The notes beneath the pieces were generated by a model. That model was not told the DNA's origin. It did no database searches and saw only the letters and a program-made list of their open reading frames with translations. Of a DNA stretch of 64,000 nt, positions 9,890-20,058 are shown piece by piece. Positions within the stretch are counted from its first letter, which is position 1. Each line of letters begins with the position of its first letter. This stretch comes from Eubacterium plexicaudatum ASF492 (GTDB taxonomy: Bacteria; Bacillota; Clostridia; Lachnospirales; Lachnospiraceae). Position numbers and translations under genes: made by a program. Location: positions 4,545,501 to 4,609,500 of the forward strand of contig NZ_AQFT02000001.1 of NCBI RefSeq assembly GCF_000364225.2, read 5' to 3'.

Positions 9890-11072
9890 CTAAATTTGCT
9901 CTGCAGCAGGAATTCTTTTTTGTTTTGCGTATGCAGCTCCATTGCAATGTCTGCACATATCAAGATAGCCTTTCTTAGAATATCCCAAATTAAACTCCAA
10001 AAATACTTTTTGTAATTTTCATCTGAAAGTTGTTCCAGATCCAGATAATCTTCTTGCCCTACATCAAATCCCATATTTTCAGATACACTTCTTGCCATCA
10101 CACAATAATAAAATCTGTTTTTTCTGATTTCACGGCAATTTGTTTTGCACTCATCAAATCGCTTGATTATTTCTTCTTGTGGAGTTTCTTCATTATTCAC
10201 ATAATCAAAACCATAATCAAACCATTCCACCTCAGGGCTACCTAATTCATAAGCAACACCTCTGCTCTTTAGCAATTGTTCCAATCTTTCATAAACAACT
10301 GTCAATCTTGGAATAGCACGAGAGTAATTAGAAATTTTTATTATCACCCGATACTTGATACACTGCTTCATCAATAATTCTGATGGAACTATTGTGCCGT
10401 TTGTCGCTATACTGAAGGTAATCATCTTATCTCGGTATTTCTCACCAATATACTCCACAACTTGAGGCAATTTCTGATACAGCAGGGGTTCTCCTCCAAT
10501 TAATACAAATTCTCTGATTATATCTATTTTACTAAAAAATGAATTTGCGCTAAAATATACGTCTTCTAACGTTAACTCTGGGACTCTGTTTTCTTTATAT
10601 GCACAAGCATGCGCGCATTTGCGACATTTTAAGGTGCATTTCTCCGTAAGTGAAATCTGAGCCAGTTCGACATATGATTTATCATAATAGTAAGTTATTA
10701 ATATAGGATAAATCTTTCTAATAAAGTCCATCCACAAAAATAATCTACTGATTGTACAAGTCCCGCGTCTACCGCCTGAGCACACAATGCCGAGATATTT
10801 TTGATATCTGCTGCGATTACCAAAAGACCTTTCTTAGAAATCTTCATATAGTCTGAAAAAGACATCACGCCTGTTCCATCTACTCCATTTTTCTGCTTTT
10901 CCTCATTATTATCAATAAATCCGCCAAAGCAACCAAATAGTTCCAGACGCTGTCGTATATCCTTTCCCAGTATCCCTGCACCAAATACAAATATCTTCCT
11001 TCCATTACAAAAAGTCCGTATAATCTGTTCCGCATCCTTATCGTATTCATGTCCTGGATTATTCCACTGCAT
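9890..11072 (-). CDS. Rossmann-like domain plus radical SAM protein (two frameshifts)
   Basis: An N-terminal Rossmann-like domain (KIFVFGAGILGKDIRQ, GFIDNNEEKQKNGVDG) leads into a radical SAM core with the CxxxCxxC cluster motif in TEKCTLKCRKCAHAC and GGEPLLYQKLP. A C-terminal CRHCNG (KGYLDMCRHCNGAAY) appears after correcting the last frame, so an auxiliary Fe-S ligand region is likely. Breaks are at a T5 run (10736-10740; one more T gives DYFLWMDFIRK) and near 9972 (AGAAAGG to AGAAAAGG). With both repaired the stop is at 9890. GGAGG precedes ATG 11072. The substrate is unknown; radical SAM enzymes in glycan loci include epimerases and dehydratases. Confidence 0.75.
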
Positions 11073-11104
11073 CCTAAATCCTCCATTTTATAGTCAGAAG
11101 TATC

Positions 11105-11821
11105 TTAACTCAGAATTAAGTCCTTTAATATTTTTTTTAATAATTCCATACCAGACAGTCCGCCATATAAAAATCTTATAATACTTGCTTCATATAATGC
11201 TCTTTTACCTGATGAAGCTCCACCAGTTCTAAAGTTTGTTACCACATCTTCCACACAAACAAATTTAACTATTTCTGTTTTATCAAGGCGCAGCAGTAAT
11301 TCATAATCAGCTGCCATTTTCCAACCTTCCACATACAGCCCAAAATCTTTATATATATTTCTTGATATAAAACAAGTTGGATGAGGTATTACAATATTTA
11401 ATAGGTCGTAATGTTTGTTTTTACATATATATCGTCCTTTACTACGTGACAGAATTCTCATATAACCATATAAAACCTGGTACTCCCCCTCTTTATACTT
11501 TTCTGCCATTTTCTCAACAGTGCTTCTTTCATAGTAATCGTCACTATTAACAATGCCAATTAACCTGCCTGTTGACATTCGTATCCCTTTATTCATCGCA
11601 TTATAAATTCCTTTATCCGGCTCACTAACGTAACGCAACCTGCCACGAAACTTAGGTATATACTCTTTAATAATGTCTACCGTATGATCTGTAGAACCAC
11701 CATCTATTACAATATATTCAATATTTTTATATGTTTGATACAATACACTCTCAATCGTATCTCTTATAGTTTTTTCACTGTTAAAGCAAGGTGTAATGAT
11801 AGAAATCTTAATGTGATCCAT
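11105..11821 (-). CDS. GT2 family glycosyltransferase (WcaA/colanic-acid type)
   Basis: Intact, 238 residues. GT-A motifs are visible: ISIITPCFNSEKTIRDTI, IVIDGGSTDHTVDII, EPDKGIYNAMNKGI, the metal-binding VNSDDYYERSTV, and MAADYELLLRLDK near the C-terminus. These are typical of the WcaA-like branch that adds a hexose to lipid-linked intermediates in the cytoplasm. I choose ATG 11821 because GGAGG lies about 10 bases upstream; an in-frame upstream extension of six codons lacks a site. It is one of the few intact genes in this part of the window and the only GT here without an attached Rossmann-like module. Confidence 0.88.
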   Translation of the reverse strand: MDHIKISIITPCFNSEKTIRDTIESVLYQTYKNIEYIVIDGGSTDHTVDIIKEYIPKFRGRLRYVSEPDKGIYNAMNKGIRMSTGRLIGIVNSDDYYERSTVEKMAEKYKEGEYQVLYGYMRILSRSKGRYICKNKHYDLLNIVIPHPTCFISRNIYKDFGLYVEGWKMAADYELLLRLDKTEIVKFVCVEDVVTNFRTGGASSGKRALYEASIIRFLYGGLSGMELLKKILKDLILS

Positions 11822-11840
11822 ATTCAGCTCAACCTCCAAC

Positions 11841-12315
11841 TTACACCTCGTACAAAATATCTTCTAATGATAAAATCGGACAATTAAGCTTCGCTGAAAG
11901 TGCTTTTTCTATATCATCAAAATAAGTAATAGCCGTTACTACTACTGCATCCACTTCTTCCAGTTCACTATCTACAGATACAACTTCCAATTCTACATTT
12001 AAAGCACTTGTTTTTTTATCTATTCCATATACAATTTCTACACTTGTATCTCTTAGTTCATCAAAAAAAGTTTCTCCTGCATAACTCATTCCATAAATTG
12101 CTATTTTTTATAACCATGCTCTTCAAAATAAGATGTAAGATTTTTCCCTTCCTGTTTCACCTTTACCCACTGGTTCATCATAAGAAACAATGCCAAATGT
12201 TTATCTGCCAATGATTGAACCTGCTGCTTGTTTTTTAACAAAGTTTTTTTACTACACCTGCACCAATCGCTGATCCTGTTAATAACGATAATACTGAAAT
12301 AACCGGTTTGTTCAT
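11841..12315 (-). CDS. Membrane-anchored Rossmann-like domain protein, paralogue of the 6.3-kb gene (two frameshifts)
   Basis: The ORF starting at ATG 12315 (AGGAG 9 bases upstream) reads VISVLSLLTGSAIGAGVV, a hydrophobic anchor. After adding one A to the A7 run at 12244-12250 it continues KKTLLKNKQQVQ. A second run (A6 near 12104-12109) needs one more A to continue GYKKIAIYGMSYAGETF, a small Rossmann-like domain ending near EILYEV-like residues (SLEDILYEV). The layout matches the protein at 6.3-6.76 kb: anchor, about 40-residue linker, single nucleotide-binding-like domain, no catalytic module. About 157 residues after repair. The role is unknown; a membrane tether for glycan enzymes is a guess. 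Confidence 0.6.
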
Positions 12316-12375
12316 TTTAAATTTCTCCTCTCTATAATTAGTTAAGTTTCTTTTTCAAAAAGCTATTTCCATCTC

Positions 12376-13450
12376 CTATTTTTTGATAAAATGAAAAAGT
12401 CCATATCGATATTCTCCATTATGCCCGTCATTATCATACTTGTAAATATCAACATTATACTCAATTTTGCCCCCTGCTGTACAGGAAAATTCTGCCAATT
12501 CCATCATGCTGAAACATTCTGCTATTGTACTTGCAAAAAAAATTCTATGTGCATTAAATTCTATTCTTTCTTTTCCAATAGGAAGAGAGAGATACAAATT
12601 ACCTCCTTTTCTTATCCTTTTTTGAATTTCTTCAAAACACTTAAAACATGCTTCCGGATCAATTGGGTCACCATATCTTCCCAGTCCAAAATGTTCCAGA
12701 GAACATAGCGCAGACATGCTTTCTATACTATCCATTGATACTTGCTTGAGTGTTGTAGCATCATCTACAATTGTATGAAGTCCTTCTACCTCTCCCGGAA
12801 AATCTCTTATATCAATTAATGTTACATCTATCTCCATTGCTAACAGATGTGCAATAAATCCATCTATTCTGGATCCTATATCAAAATGCTTTTCAACACC
12901 GGATTGTTTAATCAGTTTTGCTGCCCATAAATCCTGCCAAAAATAATTTCCAACAATTCCTGCCTTTCTATATTTATCGAAAATAATCGGCCAAAGATTA
13001 TCTTCATTAATTCGAAAATTCTCCCTTATATTTCTTCTTTCATATTCTCTCAAATCCTCTTTGAAAAAGAATCCTTGTATAGTTTATATTGATCACAATA
13101 CTTTGTATAGTTTTTTCATTTAATATTTCTCGTAATATATGAATATCAGTTACTCCTTCCTTTTTCGTGATCGGACATAAAAATATAAACTTTTTCAAAT
13201 CAAAATTTCTTTGAATGCACTCATTATAAATTTGATCCGAATAAACATTTGCTACAATCACATAATCAAATTCCGGCCACTGATCATCCATACTATAAAC
13301 AGGCTTATTTCTAAACTCTTTTGCATGTTTTTTTGTTTCCAAAAATCCAACAATGTTTCCATTAACTTCATTATTACAGACTTCTGCAGCTATTTTTCCT
13401 GTTCCCCATATTAATATTTTTTCATTGCTCCAATCCTCATATACTACCAA
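12376..13450 (-). CDS. Rossmann-like domain plus DUF268-type methyltransferase (two frameshifts)
   Basis: The N-terminal Rossmann-like domain (KILIWGTGKIAAEV, GFLETKKHAKEF, YVIVANVYSD) is followed by a domain of the DUF268 class, SAM-methyltransferase-like: FDIGSRIDGFIAHLLAM, VTLIDIRDFP, SALCSLEHFGLGRYGDP and GGNLYLSLPIG. The frame breaks near 13103 (CAAAG to CAAAAG) and at a T5 run near 13066. With both repaired the linker reads KYCDQYKLYKDSFFKEDLREY. The start is unclear: TTG 13450 immediately follows an in-frame TGA and has no convincing ribosome site, so part of the N-terminus could be lost. Confidence 0.68.
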
Positions 13451-13493
13451 TCACTGCCAAAACCCAGAATGTTTTATCCATTTCCAACTATGT

Positions 13494-14478
13494 TTATCTA
13501 TGCTTATGAAAAAATCTAGTATTCTTATATACTCCCTTATCAATGATTTCCAGATCTTCATATACTTTTCCAATCGCCATCTTATTCATCTGTGCACATA
13601 CTGCAACCTGGGATAAGCCCGCTACTAAACCATCACACAATGCCAGAGTATACATATCACGAATTACTTCAAGTCCCAATCTGTATTTATGATATTTTCT
13701 TTTTCTTTTCTAAATGCAACTGATACATTTTTATCGCTTCTGACAACATCTTTATAATAACACATTCGATTTCCATATTTTGCTATAAATTTAGTTAAAA
13801 TCCGTTTATCATCTGTGGCAACAAATACCTTATTATATTTTTTATTATCAAGTAGTCGGTCTATTACATGAAAACAATCCTGCGCATCTACATATATTGG
13901 ATGGTTGTTATAACACCCTCTGAAATCTGTTCCTCGGATATGAACGCCCAAAATTTTCTTATTATGTAAATCAATCTTCTCTATGCTATCACTTATAAAT
14001 TTCCATGTGAATTTGTTGAACTTAAAATATTTTTTACAATTTCACTCATAGTCTCCATATATTTTTGCGTATACATATAATTACTAATTTTCCCAGTAAA
14101 TACAAGTTCAACAATTTTACGATGAGATAAATTAGAATATATTACTTTATTAGATAGATTCACCTGATTTAACTCAATTCTGGATGGCTGAAGAAAATAA
14201 TATTCAAATGGATTTTTTGTCCCATGAATACTCTTTTCTTCTCTATAAGCAAAACTATTTCCTGCAAATATAACAGGAAAATAATTGCATATATCTGCAA
14301 AATATAAATATTCAGCCCAATAACGATACATTGCAAAAAAACCAAGGTCTCCATTATCTTCACATATATAATATATTAACTTATCTTTGTTCTTCTTACC
14401 GAAACATCTTGGCACTAAATTTAAGCATTCGTTAATATCAGCAGTTGTTTCCGTTGTCAATTTCTGAAAAAAGTTCAT
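13494..14478 (-). CDS. Alpha-fucosyltransferase, NodZ/FUT8-like (two frameshifts)
   Basis: The GDP-fucose binding signature LGVHIRGTDFRG (HxRGTD) appears in the middle piece. The C-terminal piece continues LGLEVIRDMYTLALCDGLVAGLSQ, the second conserved block of the NodZ/FUT8-like (GT23-related) family, and ends with IIDKGVYKN. The N-terminal piece has YYICEDNGDLGFFAMYRYW. Breaks near 14034 (one A gives KKYFKFNKFTWKF) and near 13705 (one A gives KEKRKYHKYRLGLEV) split it into three. I choose ATG 14478 because GGGAGG lies 7 bases upstream. gmd and fcl downstream would supply its donor, which supports the assignment. About 330 residues. Confidence 0.82.
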
Positions 14479-14556
14479 ATTCTTTCCTCCCAAATTTTAG
14501 CTGGTAAAACATATTCCCGAATATAACCCTGGCTTTTATCAATATTCATCATCACT

Positions 14557-15785
14557 TTATATGCTATTATAAATTTCCAATAACCTCTGCAAATTACCTC
14601 CTCGATGATATAATTCTTCCGCACGCTTTCGTCCATTTAATGACAGCCTGCATGCTAACTCATCATCCTCAAACAACCTGCATATATAATACGAAAGCAT
14701 ACCTACTGTATTTGGCTGATATAACAGACCTTCGGTGTCATGATGTAAAATGCTTGGTATCCCTCCAACAAATGAAGCAATGACTGGTGTTCCAACAAGC
14801 ATTGCTTCACCAATAGAATTAGGGGAATTTTCAATATTAGATGGCATCACTGTAACATGTGCATTTAGCAGTTGTTTGCACATCTCCTTTTCATTAATTT
14901 CACCCATAAAAGTAACATATTGTCCTAATTCCTTTTTATCTAATAAACCTTTTATATATTTTCCATATGGATCATGATTCATAAGTACATTTGTACCTGC
15001 CACATATACTCTTGTCTGCGGATACTTTTTAATTACTCCCGGAAGTTCAACTAATAAATTATGCAGTCCTTTTATCGGGTAATTGCCCTGACTGACAAAA
15101 ATCGTATACTTCTTCGCCCTATCTAGTTCCCATTTCTCATTGTAGAAACTGTCCCTTAAAGTCTCACTGCAATAATAATATGTACAATTTCCATTAATTC
15201 TCTGAATATAAGCTCTATCCCAATCTGTCCGTCCTATCACATGTCTTACACTTTTTAAAACTTTAATTTCATTATCCGTACGTTTTGAAAACTCTCTATA
15301 TTGGTCTAAAATTGTTTGGTACCTGCCACCAAAGAACCCTCCTTTAAAATATGCAGGCCACGAAATACCATCTAAATAGTGTTTAACACATTCAGATACC
15401 AATCCCTGTATAGAAACAATTATTATATCCTTCTTTTTCACACACTCCATACAAGCTACCGCATGCGGCATTTCTGTTCCAAAAATATGGATAATATCTG
15501 GGCGAACTTCATTAACTATCTTCCCAATTTGAATTCTAACACTTTCTTCAACTGTGTATAGATTATTATACTTAGCATAAAAACAGTGAAAATGAATTGC
15601 CTGTTTATCAATATTTACAATTCTTTGTTCCCTATTTTGTGGGCATGCATAATGAAATTCAATATCTTCCTGTTTCCTAAGCTCATTGGATATTCCGATA
15701 AGCCAGCCTTCTTTTACGTTAAATTTTCTGAACCTGCTTGATAATTCCGGCAACATGGTATTGCACAGCCAAAGTATTTTTTCAT
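14557..15785 (-). CDS. GT4 family glycosyltransferase (one frameshift at the start)
   Basis: GT-B retaining transferase of about 410 residues. The acceptor half has KILWLCNTMLPELS (after adding one A to the A6 run at 15777-15782) and IIHIFGTEMPHAVA. The donor half has IFVSQGNYPIKGLHNLLVEL, TFMGEINEKEMCKQL and the E-x7-E type motif in NSPNSIGEAMLVGTPVIAS. Without the repair the coding frame would have to start at an internal codon near 15756 and lack the first strand; ATG 15785 with GAGGAA upstream is the natural start. Cytoplasmic, adding one sugar to the growing repeat unit; donor unknown. Confidence 0.82.
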
Positions 15786-15812
15786 ATACATTTCCTCTAT
15801 TAAATTATTTGC

Positions 15813-17003
15813 TTAATTAAGAGACTGCATCCACTTATTATATAAATTATGTCGTTCCTGCTCTGAGTAAAAGAATCTCATATATTCATTTCGCATATAT
15901 ATATCTTTCAATTTTTCTTTAGTAACTGAGGCAAAATTCTCTTGATATGCTCTATATGCAAATCTATATGTTTTTTCTCTGCCCTCATTACTCTTCTGCA
16001 TATGAAACCGCTCTATGCCAAGAAATTCACCTATAACATTCTCCAACTCATTTAATTTCTCCATTTTTATCAATAATAATTCAATATTTCCTTTTTGATT
16101 ATACTATACCCTTTTTCTTGATTAAACGAATATTGAAACACATCAATTTTAAATAATTTTTCTATTTCATTATGAAACCATTCAAACTGCACGTTTTCAA
16201 ATCCCTCTCCACCAAAAAAGTAATTCTCAACCTCAAAAAAATCTGCCTCTAAGCTATATCGTCCCGTTTCACACATAACCTGCCACATTGCAGATATTAA
16301 TCTTGCAATGGGATCTCTTACCAAAGTAATTATTTTCCCGGATTTCATATTCACTAGGTTATACAAGTCATTTTCCTTTTCTTCAATACCTGCCAATGTG
16401 TGACAATGCAATGCATATCTATTGTAGTCCTGTAATGTGTTATAGATAGTTGTTGATCCTACCTTTCCAACTTGATATATCAAAATAATTTCGTCATCAT
16501 GTAATGGTAAAAAAGAAAAATATCTAAATGCATTCAATTTTAATTTATCTATCGACGATCTATTACAAATCCTTTCTTCCTCTCGTTTATTTAATTTTCT
16601 CAAACGATAATCTTTTTTATATATGGATGATTAATATTAAAATAAATTCCCCATTTTATTGCATATTCTGTGTAAATATCTACTGCATCTCCATAAGTAT
16701 TTACAATTTTCTTTAATATTTCATCCTGCGCCTTTATTTCTTTAACTGTCACTAAAAATATAACATCCTCAAGATTAACCTGATACAATTCACTTTTCAA
16801 CATTTCTGGCAGTAAAATCTTTTCTTCAATTTCATTTTGTCCCCCGCCTCCATATGTATCACAAAGATATATGCCTTTATTTCCAGCACCCATGGCTTTC
16901 AATTCTTTCAAAATCAGTCTACCTATATATCCAACACCCCAAATAACAATCTTTTTTTAAATAAAGGTGCAATATCTTTTAATAAATCCAAATCTTTTAT
17001 CAT
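15813..17003 (-). CDS. Rossmann-like domain plus PAPS-type sulfotransferase (three frameshifts)
   Basis: The N-terminal Rossmann-like domain (KKKIVIWGVGYIGRLIL, then GIYLCDTYGGGG) is followed by a sulfotransferase domain with the 5'-phosphosulfate loop YQVGKVGSTTIYNTL and the 3'-phosphate motif ITLVRDPIARLISAMW. The C-terminal helices (ENVIGEFLGIERF, FFYSEQERHNLYNKW) are typical of this family. Three homopolymer breaks (A7 at 16962-16968, A6 near 16609-16614, A5 near 16090) each need one A. ATG 17003 is the only sensible start. It would put a sulfate ester on the glycan or a precursor. No PAPS synthesis genes are in the window, so the donor must come from elsewhere. Confidence 0.8.
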
Positions 17004-17055
17004 AATACTACCTTCGCAAATCTTTCTATTATTTATATCCATTGGATATCCTTCA

Positions 17056-18011
17056 CTACTTTATAGCAACAATCATACATCTGTTTTCATCAAAAGCCCT
17101 TCCTCCAATTTCACAAATTGCTTCAAATAATTCATGGCTAACCTGTTGTTCTATTGTAGAATAATGTTTTGGCCATACTTCCTGTACTTTTTTACTGAAT
17201 ATACAAAGTATCCTGCTGCTTTAAAAAGATTTCCAAGTGTTAGGCAATTCCATGTATACAAATGATAATTAATCTCACTTCTTTGATATTCAGTATCGCA
17301 AGATTCATTTGGAACATAAAAAATAGCTTTTCCGCCATCCTTCAACTTATTTCTTAATTGTTTTAAAGCTGTGAGAGGACTTTCTACATGCTCCAGTACA
17401 CTAGAAGAAATAATCACATCCACATAATCATCCGGGATATCATCTATATATTTTACACTTCTTATCCCTAATTTTTTTGCTTTTTCTCTTGCAGTGTCAT
17501 TAATTTCTATTCCTATTTTTCTTTTGCATCGAGATTATTCAATAAATATCCTCCCCCGGATCCGAATTCCACAATTACCATATCTTTGTTTATATATGGT
17601 CTGAACATAGGCGCTTTCACCTTTCCTCCAAACTTACCCAATTCCTGCTGAAATGCAAAATATTGTTCATCGTAATATTCTTCCCCCGCCAAAATCAATC
17701 TGTGAAATTGATATAAAATTATAAATATTCTGATCATATAACTGATACCGAATTTCTCTTTCATAATTACTGCATAATATAATCACAATTTGATCATTAT
17801 TTAATTTTTTCAGCTCTTCTACTGAAATAATCTTTAATCCAAATAATACCTGCTCCTGTTTCTTTTCATCATTATCGCAAAAAGCAATAACACAATAGCC
17901 AAATCCCTTCAATCTGGCATAACCTTTTTTTCCTATATGGCCAGCGCCAAAGATTACAATTTCTTTATCTTTTAAATACTTTATATAGTCAATATCCTTA
18001 TTTATATACAT
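17056..18011 (-). CDS. Rossmann-like domain plus SAM methyltransferase (three frameshifts)
   Basis: Residues ~15-105 are the small Rossmann-like domain (EIVIFGAGHIGKKGYAR, IAFCDNDEKKQEQ, DQIVIILCSNYER). A class I methyltransferase follows with motif I MVIVEFGSGGGYLLNNL and VDVIISSSVLEHVESPLTA plus LKDGGKAIFYVPNE. Breaks lie at a G5 run near 17685, at an A5 run (17516-17520; one A joins AKEK to IGIEINDTAREKAKKLG) and near 17165 (one A gives YGQKHYSTIEQQVSHELF). After the last repair the gene ends at 17056 with CMIVAIK. The G5 break needs two more G or one fewer, unlike the others. Target of methylation unknown. Confidence 0.72.
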
Positions 18012-18160
18012 TTTCTACTATTCTCCTTACATCCATTATCTTTAAACAAGGAATCCATATTTCCCGTTTTCTACTCATAAAATCGTTAATTTTATCATTA
18101 TATCTCCTACGATTTTAATCCCATTTAATAATCTAAACATGTCCTATAAGTTCCTAATTT

Positions 18161-19992
18161 TCATTTATATGCGTATATCATTCCTCTGTTTTCACTTTTG
18201 TCAATGCACCAAAAAGAAAATCCGGCATATCTTAAGCAGGACAAAATATTTTCTTCCCAGTACCATACCAATGCAACATAATAAAAGAAATACTAGTAAG
18301 AACCTCTCCACCAAAAAGCCTGTTTATGATGTTGTATTCTTCTCTTTCACTATCTATTTTAAGTATAACATTACAATCGGCATGTCTATGAATAATTGGA
18401 GCAAATTCATCACAAGCATCTTTAAATTCTATTTGTTCCTGTTTCTCGTACTCTGTATCATATTTAAATCGAATCATTTTTCTACCATTATCACTACTTA
18501 TTCCATACCGGAATATTTCAACTTGGTCTGAATCCAGTAAATACTTATGCAAATTGCTTTTTGCTTCCAGATAATCATCTTCATAAGTCTCATAAGCGTA
18601 TACTTTCTTTACCTTCTCACAATTTATAAAATATAGCGCGGAATTACCGTTCTTCATACCAACATCTAATATAATGTCATCTTTCTCATTATTTACAAAA
18701 TATTGATATACCTTTTCTATCAAAATTTCACATGCTTTCTCAAAATCTTCCAATGATCTTACTTTCAACGACAATTTCTCATTAGTAACAGATAACGTTC
18801 CCTCGGGAGAAATCAGTATATTTTCTAAATAATCACTATACTTTCCATAATAATTGTGCCCTAGTAATATTCTTTCCAAGCTGATTTTTCTAGATAGTAA
18901 CTCTTTTATGATATTTATGCAATCCTGAATATTTTGAATCATAATAAGAATTTTGTCGTAATGATATTGCTCAATATTATTTGTACGAATAATCTTTGTA
19001 CCAGCATACCATCCCTTTTTTTTATTATCAATAAAGGCAACAACATAATACTTTTCATTAATTTCTTTTTCATTGTAAAAATAAAAATTACCCAATCCAT
19101 AAACCAGAATTTTTTCTTTTAACCCATTATCCTCATTTGCAGCTGTATAATTTCCATGTAAACTGGCAAATGCTTTTTTGTACTATCTAATATCGTTATC
19201 TCATCTGGCAATTTAAAATCAACTTTAATATCATCAGACAGTTTCACCTGAAATTTATCCGTTTTACCACAATGAACCCCCGTCCCATCCATACCAATGT
19301 TATTAATCAGGGAATTATACGGATTAATACATACTCCTTCATTTTCAATAACTATCAATGCCCAATAAATCGCCCACGAATTATTCTCTCCTAGAAGTTT
19401 GTCAAGAAACATTCTCTCACAATCATTCCCCCATGTAGCCAAATTTCTCAATTTTGTTGGGTCTTGCTTGAATCGTTTTATGATTTCGTTATCTGTATTA
19501 TATTTTGCCAGCGATCTTTCCATGTTCCCCATCCCCACGAAGAAATACGCCCACATCCATATACATCATATTGTTTTTTTTCCATTCTAATCGGCCAGCT
19601 ATATCCACTTATGGAATATATGTCTTTTTTATGTTCATATTTTTCAAAACATTGTGCCATAAAATGAATAAAATCAGGAGCTGTAACACAATCATCTTCT
19701 AACACAATCACAGCATCATGTTTTTAAATGCGTAGCTTATTCCTGAAACAATCGATTCAGCCAATCCTTTGTTATGTTCTGACACAATAATTTCTTTATT
19801 ACACCAGTCTATAGAATTGATTAACTTATTTACTTTTTCCCATTCATTGGCATCATTCTCATACCCTTGTTTTAATCCATCCTGAAAAACAATCAAACTC
19901 TCTAATAAAACAGTATTCTGCCTTAATGATTGAATTACCTTCTGCGTATGTATACTTCTATTATATGTAAACAATAATGTTGCAATCTTCAT
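18161..19992 (-). CDS. GT2 glycosyltransferase - Rossmann-like domain - FkbM methyltransferase fusion (four frameshifts)
   Basis: Three activities in one reading after repair, about 610 residues. The N-terminus is GT-A: ATLLFTYNRSIHTQKVIQSL, EHNKGLAESIVSGI, VIVLEDDCVTAPDFIHFM, GCGRISSWGWGTWKDRW. The middle is the small Rossmann-like domain (KEKILVYGLGNFYFY, VVAFIDNKKKG). The C-terminus is FkbM-like: ILDVGMKNGNSALYF, CNVILKIDSEREEYNII, ending GFSFWCIDKSENRGMIY once the last frame is corrected. Breaks near 19722, 19505, 19153 and 18244 are each one missing A/T in runs of 3-5. The third break lies between the GT and Rossmann parts, so two separate genes remain possible. AGGAG precedes ATG 19992. 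Confidence 0.68.
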
Positions 19993-20058
19993 TTCTATCT
20001 CCTGTTTTTTGCAGAAATATGATTTGAAATTATGATATTTATAGATTGAAAATTTCCA

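Noticed and set aside
13494..13600. Alternative C-terminus of the fucosyltransferase in the +1 frame (SIDKHSWKWIKHSGFWQ)
   Set aside because: The frame used in the annotation ends with IIDKGVYKN, which fits the family end; the alternative needs an extra break and looks like chance.
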